Shown here: one piece after another, positions 5,680 to 9,417 of the stretch
Layout: every line of letters starts with the position of its first letter
Numbering within the stretch: position 1 is the stretch's first letter
Source of the DNA: Deinococcus aquatilis DSM 23025
Lineage (GTDB): Bacteria > Deinococcota > Deinococci > Deinococcales > Deinococcaceae
Reading direction: 5' to 3'
Assembly: GCF_000378445.1 (NCBI RefSeq)
Contig: NZ_KB899774.1
Location: 1 to 9,417, forward strand
Length of the DNA stretch: 9,417 nucleotides
Translations under genes and position numbers: made by a program
Notes under the pieces: generated by a model
Seen by the model: only the letters and a program-made list of their open reading frames with translations
Databases searched by the model: none
Told to the model about the DNA's origin: nothing

Positions 5680-6855
5680 ATGATGGATCAGCTACCGCTC
5701 TGTTCAATGTGGGCCACCCCAGGCATTCAACCGTACTTTCAACTTTTAAATGCTCATCAACAACCGATCGCGGAGGCTGATCTCTTTCTCAAGGAAGTGT
5801 GCAGCCGAACCAACAGCACAGCAACGCTGCGTACTTATGGATATGCCCTTTTGGATTGGTATCGATTTCTAGGGCGCCACGCTCTTGAGTTGAACGACGT
5901 ACAACGCAAACACGTGGTTCAGTACATTCTTGAGCTCAAAGGCAAACAGAACCTTCAGCGCGTCCGCCGTGCTGGCACGCCTAAGGCAGGCAGTGTCAAT
6001 CCAGTCACTGGAAAGCGCTATTTACCTAATGGTTACCAGATGGCTACCGTCAACCTGCGGATCTCGGTCATCACTCAGTTCTACGACATCTTGATCTTAA
6101 ATGATGTGGGCCCCACCCGGCACCCTGTGCGGATGAAAGGAGAAACCTCAGAATACAAGAGTGGAGTGTGGGGGATGAGATCCAGCAGTTCTGCTGCCCA
6201 TCTGCGTCAACGCAATCCCCAACGCTTGGCACATGGTCTTTCAAAAATAGTGATGCAGGCACTGCGGGCTGAGATTAACAACGACCGGGATGCCGCACTT
6301 ATTGAGGGTTTGTACGTTTCAGCAGCGCGCGCTGAAGAGATGTTGGCACTCACGTTCGGGGACGTCAATTGGCAACAGCAAACCCTCTTGCTGCACACCA
6401 AAGGACGACAGGACAAACAGGAAGTCGCGGTCTCTGCACATTTTCTTGCTCTGCTGCGTACCTACTTGGGTAGGCGGATAAAGACTGCTGCGGCGCATGA
6501 ACCCGTTTGGCTCATGCGCCGGGAACCACGTGAAATCTTGACCTACTCAGGACTACGAGCTGTCCTACGCCGATTGAACGAAAAATTGAGCAGCAATATT
6601 TCGGCACATGATTTGAGGGCAACCTGTGCCACACATCTGGCGATGGATTCGTCGCTTTCGTTGCTTGAGATCGCTACACACCTCCGGCATGCGCAGGTAG
6701 CAACGACCCAACGCTACTTGGAGTCTGGACGCAGCAATCGGTTGGGCTTGCATCGCCATTTCAATCAGGTGGAACCTGAACTGCCACCCCCTTCCACCTC
6801 TTATGACCCTGAGGTGCTGGCGCGTATTTTCGCCCGCAAACGGTCTAGCCGATGA
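5680..6855 (+). CDS. tyrosine recombinase, first gene of the pair (Tn554 TnpA-like)
   Basis: This 391-residue protein is a site-specific tyrosine recombinase that cuts and rejoins DNA through a 3'-phosphotyrosine link. Residues about 30-145 form the helical core-binding domain (TLRTYGYALLDWYRFLG). The catalytic domain has every expected residue: Arg217 in YVSAARAEEML, Lys241 in LHTKGRQDK, His310 and Arg313 in HDLRATCATHL, His337 in HLRHAQ, and nucleophile Tyr346 in TTQRYLE. It should be active. The ATG at 5680 follows GGGAGGG by nine bases; a second ATG at 5683 is possible. Its stop overlaps the next start as ATGA, so the two recombinases are translationally coupled. Tn554-type transposons have the same order and similar sizes (TnpA about 360, TnpB about 630), so a role in moving such an element is the best inference. 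A phage or integron integrase is less likely, given the pairing. Confidence 0.92.
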   Translation: MMDQLPLCSMWATPGIQPYFQLLNAHQQPIAEADLFLKEVCSRTNSTATLRTYGYALLDWYRFLGRHALELNDVQRKHVVQYILELKGKQNLQRVRRAGTPKAGSVNPVTGKRYLPNGYQMATVNLRISVITQFYDILILNDVGPTRHPVRMKGETSEYKSGVWGMRSSSSAAHLRQRNPQRLAHGLSKIVMQALRAEINNDRDAALIEGLYVSAARAEEMLALTFGDVNWQQQTLLLHTKGRQDKQEVAVSAHFLALLRTYLGRRIKTAAAHEPVWLMRREPREILTYSGLRAVLRRLNEKLSSNISAHDLRATCATHLAMDSSLSLLEIATHLRHAQVATTQRYLESGRSNRLGLHRHFNQVEPELPPPSTSYDPEVLARIFARKRSSR

Positions 6856-8753
6856 TTCTCACGGTTCAGATTTACCCCACCGTCGCGCAGCTAACGGCGA
6901 TAATCCGGCAGTTTGGCTTAGAGCACACCAATGCCTATAACCCGGCGAGAACGTACACGTATGGAGCACAGCATTTGCTGGAATGGCTGGAGACGTATCC
7001 CGGAGAAACGTGGCAAGCACGGTGGCTAGTGGCTGAGGCCGATTTCAAGGCATGGCCTGAAATCGAGTGGGTGACCGATCAGCAGCGTTACTACAGGATT
7101 CGTCGTGCCTTATCGGCTTTGATTGCTCTACGCATACTGCAACCAAGCTACGCTTGGTTACATGCGACCCCCTGGAACGGCATGCTGAAGTATTTTGAAG
7201 AGGGGCCAGATAAGGTAGATGTCCAACGGATCCTTGAAACCGCCAAAACATTGAAATTTAATCACCGAGCGTCTTACAATGCTGTTTTCACCTTTTCTTA
7301 TATTGCGATCCACACAGGCAAAACATTGTCTGCTCTCAGTCACGCAGATCTGATGGAATACGAAGAGAATCGCACTGACCCTAGCCATAGGATCTCTTGC
7401 AATACCTTGCATTTTGTGCTGAGGGCCTTAGATATTGTCACTGAAGATCCCAAACCTCGAGGAAAAAAATCTTTAAATGGGCCAGCTTTGGTTGACAAAC
7501 TCTTAGATCAATATAAGATCGTTAGTCCTTTTCATAGAGAGGTATTACACAATTATCTCAGCGAACGTCAAATTCAAGTAGTTCAATCGGTTTTTCGAGT
7601 TCAAACGCACAAACTGTTGGCCTTTTGGCAGTTCGTCACAGAACATGCCACAGTGAATGAGACTTTTCTTGTCCCGCATCCTGTGATGGCCTTATGGAAG
7701 GATTCGATCAGAACAATCCAAAGAAATCAAGTGTTGACTATCCCAGCCGAAACGCTCAGGGTGGTTCGAACCTTTTACCGATACCTCAACTCGTTGGCCT
7801 TGGATGACCCTGAACATTGGGGAACACATGAAGCTTATGCGCCCATTCAAAGAAGTGAACTACAAGTTGCTGCCAACCAAGCACAAACACCCAAACAGGT
7901 TCGGCAAAACCTTACCCGCTTGCTTGTCAACCATGGTGGAGGATTTCGCAAGGCCCTCAAACAGCATCACAACGATACGGTGGTCTTCTTGGAGCGTGCC
8001 CGACAGCTTGAGGTGGATCAGACGATTGAGAGAGGCCACACCACCTATCGGCGAACTGCAGTTAATAAACAGTACTTGAATCCTTATGGAGTCACCTACA
8101 CCATGATGGACGAGGTCGGCGCGAACCCAAAGGTGTACATCAATCTGGAGGACGAAGAGGAAAGGGCGTTCTGGTGCTGGGCTTGTGTCGAATTGTTCTT
8201 GGAAACGGGTCTGCGACCAGTTGAGCTTTATCGACTTCAAGTCTCAGACATTCAGCCACGAACCAGTGAGAACGGTGAAGTGGTGCCCTCCCTCTTCGTG
8301 CCGTCTGCCAAGATTATCGTACCCAGAATTATTGATCTGTCATCGCGTGCTGCGGAAGTAATTGCAAAAATTATCGAGCGGATGCAAGGAGACTTAGCAG
8401 ACTATCCCTATGTCGACCGGTTCGAAATGTCCTACGGAAAATTTGCCCTCAATGCTCAGCTCTTGCTGCAGCGGCACGGCATGAATATTCAGATTGGGTT
8501 AGGCAACGTTGCCATGATCCACTGGTTAGATGCTGTTCAGAACATTCTTCGTGCTGAGGGAAACTTGCCCGAAGACGTCCGCTATCTTCCAAGAGATTTT
8601 CGGCACATTTTTGCGACTCGGCTCCATGATCAAGGGGTCAGTCTGCTGGAAATCTCCAACTACTTGGGTCACAAAAATATCAATACCACCCTCAAATATA
8701 TCGCTCCGAACACACGCAACTTGGTGGATCATCTGAATGGCCTAAACGATTGA
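6852..8753 (+). CDS. large tyrosine recombinase, second gene of the pair (Tn554 TnpB-like)
   Basis: This 633-residue protein has a C-terminal tyrosine recombinase domain after a long helical N-terminal region of more than 400 residues. Catalytic residues are Arg455 in ETGLRPVELY, probable Lys487 in VPSAKIIVPR, Arg584 in PRDFRHIFATRL, His607 in YLGHKN, and nucleophile Tyr616 in TTLKYI. The first His of the usual H-x-x-R box is replaced by Arg581, a change that some active family members tolerate. The length and the ATGA overlap with the upstream recombinase match Tn554 TnpB. In Tn554, TnpA and TnpB act together, with small TnpC affecting frequency and orientation; no tnpC-like gene follows here. 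The middle of the gene is visibly AT-richer than the dinB region, suggesting separate acquisition. The start is set by the coupling to the first gene. Confidence 0.9.
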   Translation: MILTVQIYPTVAQLTAIIRQFGLEHTNAYNPARTYTYGAQHLLEWLETYPGETWQARWLVAEADFKAWPEIEWVTDQQRYYRIRRALSALIALRILQPSYAWLHATPWNGMLKYFEEGPDKVDVQRILETAKTLKFNHRASYNAVFTFSYIAIHTGKTLSALSHADLMEYEENRTDPSHRISCNTLHFVLRALDIVTEDPKPRGKKSLNGPALVDKLLDQYKIVSPFHREVLHNYLSERQIQVVQSVFRVQTHKLLAFWQFVTEHATVNETFLVPHPVMALWKDSIRTIQRNQVLTIPAETLRVVRTFYRYLNSLALDDPEHWGTHEAYAPIQRSELQVAANQAQTPKQVRQNLTRLLVNHGGGFRKALKQHHNDTVVFLERARQLEVDQTIERGHTTYRRTAVNKQYLNPYGVTYTMMDEVGANPKVYINLEDEEERAFWCWACVELFLETGLRPVELYRLQVSDIQPRTSENGEVVPSLFVPSAKIIVPRIIDLSSRAAEVIAKIIERMQGDLADYPYVDRFEMSYGKFALNAQLLLQRHGMNIQIGLGNVAMIHWLDAVQNILRAEGNLPEDVRYLPRDFRHIFATRLHDQGVSLLEISNYLGHKNINTTLKYIAPNTRNLVDHLNGLND

Positions 8754-8782
8754 AGTAGCGGTTGTGATGGGTACAAGCGTCA

Positions 8783-8996
8783 ATCTGCACTGATGAAGGA
8801 TCAGAGGGTGAACACCTGACTGAACTAGCTGCTAATGGGGCCAGTGGGTGTTCCTTTCAGCGTTCGTCTTCGCACAGAAACCCCAAAACCGTCACATTGA
8901 CCGATGTGTCCACAGCAGATTGATTAAAGATGAGGGATGAATTCTGGTGGACAGTTCAGTCAGGTGTTCACCCTCTGATCCTTCATTAGTGCAGAT
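8783..8996. repeat. 44-bp inverted repeats enclosing 126 bp (MITE-like, 214 bp)
   Basis: The arms at 8783-8826 and 8953-8996 are reverse complements at 43 of 44 positions; the one mismatch is G8792 against A at the partner position. The 126-bp interior encodes nothing and has smaller inverted repeats, TGTCCAC (8907-8913) with GTGGACA (8947-8953) and CACAT with ATGTG (8893-8908). It begins 30 bp after the second recombinase gene. No target-site duplication is apparent. It may be a miniature inverted-repeat element, a remnant with terminal repeats, or a structured end or recombination site of the element carrying the recombinases. Confidence 0.8.
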
Positions 8997-9022
8997 AACC
9001 GCCATTACCTGCACTAATGAAG
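8981..9022. repeat. third copy of the repeat end forming a long hairpin
   Basis: CTTCATTAGTGCAG (8981-8994), the outer end of the right arm, is followed at 9009-9022 by its exact reverse complement. Pairing continues inwards through TAA/TTA after one mismatch, giving a stem of about 18 positions and a 6-base loop (8999-9004). The motif CTGCACTRATGAAG thus occurs three times between 8785 and 9022. It could act as a bidirectional terminator between the recombinase operon and the gene to the right. Confidence 0.7.
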
Positions 9023-9417
9023 ATCGACTCTTTCTGGGAAATAATTCACTGATATTGGGCAAGGTAAAGCGCTAGCTCTTGCGTCCGCCAACGTCATGGA
9101 CAGGAATTCATCCTTACGCCTTAAAACAACACCAAAACTCATTGCAGAAGACACGCTCAATCTGCCCGCCCGATCCGGTGCTTGACCAGCGGTGAGCCAC
9201 ACGGTCCGCAATCCCAGATCAAATCCCTCGTCCAGTTGCACTTTGGTGAGTGGCGCACTCTGTTCGATCAACCGTTTCGTAGTTCCCTTGTTGTGGGCCA
9301 GCAACGTCTCGAGCAGATCCATCGGTAATGCTCCAGGAATGACTTCTAGAACTTGACCCTTTTGAAGCGAGGGACGAGCACACTGGAGAGCATCATGGGG
9401 AAACAACGGAAAACTTG
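9014..9417 (-). CDS. hypothetical protein, 5' end beyond the window, possibly C-terminally altered
   Basis: The minus-strand frame is open from the right edge of the window to a TAG at 9014-9016, so the true start probably lies outside; a TTG at 9404-9406 exists but has no support as a start. The visible 134 or so residues include IPGALPMDLLETLLAHNKGTTKRL, then VWLTAGQAPDRAGRLSVSSA and GVVLRRKDEFLSMTLADARA. I do not recognise the family; there is no membrane segment or catalytic motif. The TAG that ends it is part of the repeated motif CTGCACTAATGAAG, so an inserted repeat may have supplied the stop and replaced the original C-terminus. The ordinary amino-acid mix supports a real coding frame, but only moderately. 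Confidence 0.5.
   Translation of the reverse strand, partial: SFPLFPHDALQCARPSLQKGQVLEVIPGALPMDLLETLLAHNKGTTKRLIEQSAPLTKVQLDEGFDLGLRTVWLTAGQAPDRAGRLSVSSAMSFGVVLRRKDEFLSMTLADARASALPCPISVNYFPERVDLH

Noticed and set aside
7860..8240. Minus-strand frame of 126 codons inside the large recombinase gene
   Set aside because: Antisense of a well-supported coding frame, with no motif of its own.

Overview
The window looks like accessory DNA (plasmid or genomic island) of a moderately GC-rich bacterium. Deinococcus or a relative is my best guess, from the general look of the proteins and from several genes starting with no clear Shine-Dalgarno sequence; no marker gene proves it. There are no rRNA, tRNA or CRISPR features. 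Composition changes along the window: the dinB region is visibly GC-richer than the second recombinase gene, which suggests pieces of different origin.

Left part (1-2985). A possible decayed tail of a tyrosine recombinase at the left edge is followed by non-coding DNA. Next comes a divergent pair: a JAB/MPN-like protein that seems to have lost its metal-binding histidines (460-996, minus) and a small XRE-type regulator (1069-1299, plus). Downstream lies a DNA polymerase IV gene (dinB) cut by one in-frame TAA at 2101, which separates the catalytic core from the little-finger domain. A small helical, HEAT-like protein of unknown function (2494-2934, minus) converges on it.

Central part (3000-5400). 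This is the most interesting region. Two minus-strand genes (3219-3935 and 4667-5326) encode diverged paralogues with a DUF2442-like N-terminal domain and a shared helical C-terminal module. A second XRE regulator (3990-4283) is transcribed divergently from the first. The promoter regions of both paralogues carry related 33-bp palindromes with the same TGACA centre; the one at 5338-5370 is a perfect palindrome with 16-bp arms. The simplest reading is a small regulon: the XRE protein binds both operators, controlling itself, its divergent partner and the distant paralogue.

Right part (5400-9417). Two full-length tyrosine recombinases, 391 and 633 residues, form an operon with an ATGA overlap. 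Size, order and overlap recall TnpA and TnpB of Tn554-type transposons, but no tnpC is visible. Just downstream are 44-bp inverted repeats (43 of 44 matching) enclosing 126 bp, and a third, partial copy of their outer end that forms a strong hairpin. The last gene, incomplete at its 5' end at the window edge, runs leftwards and terminates inside that third copy.
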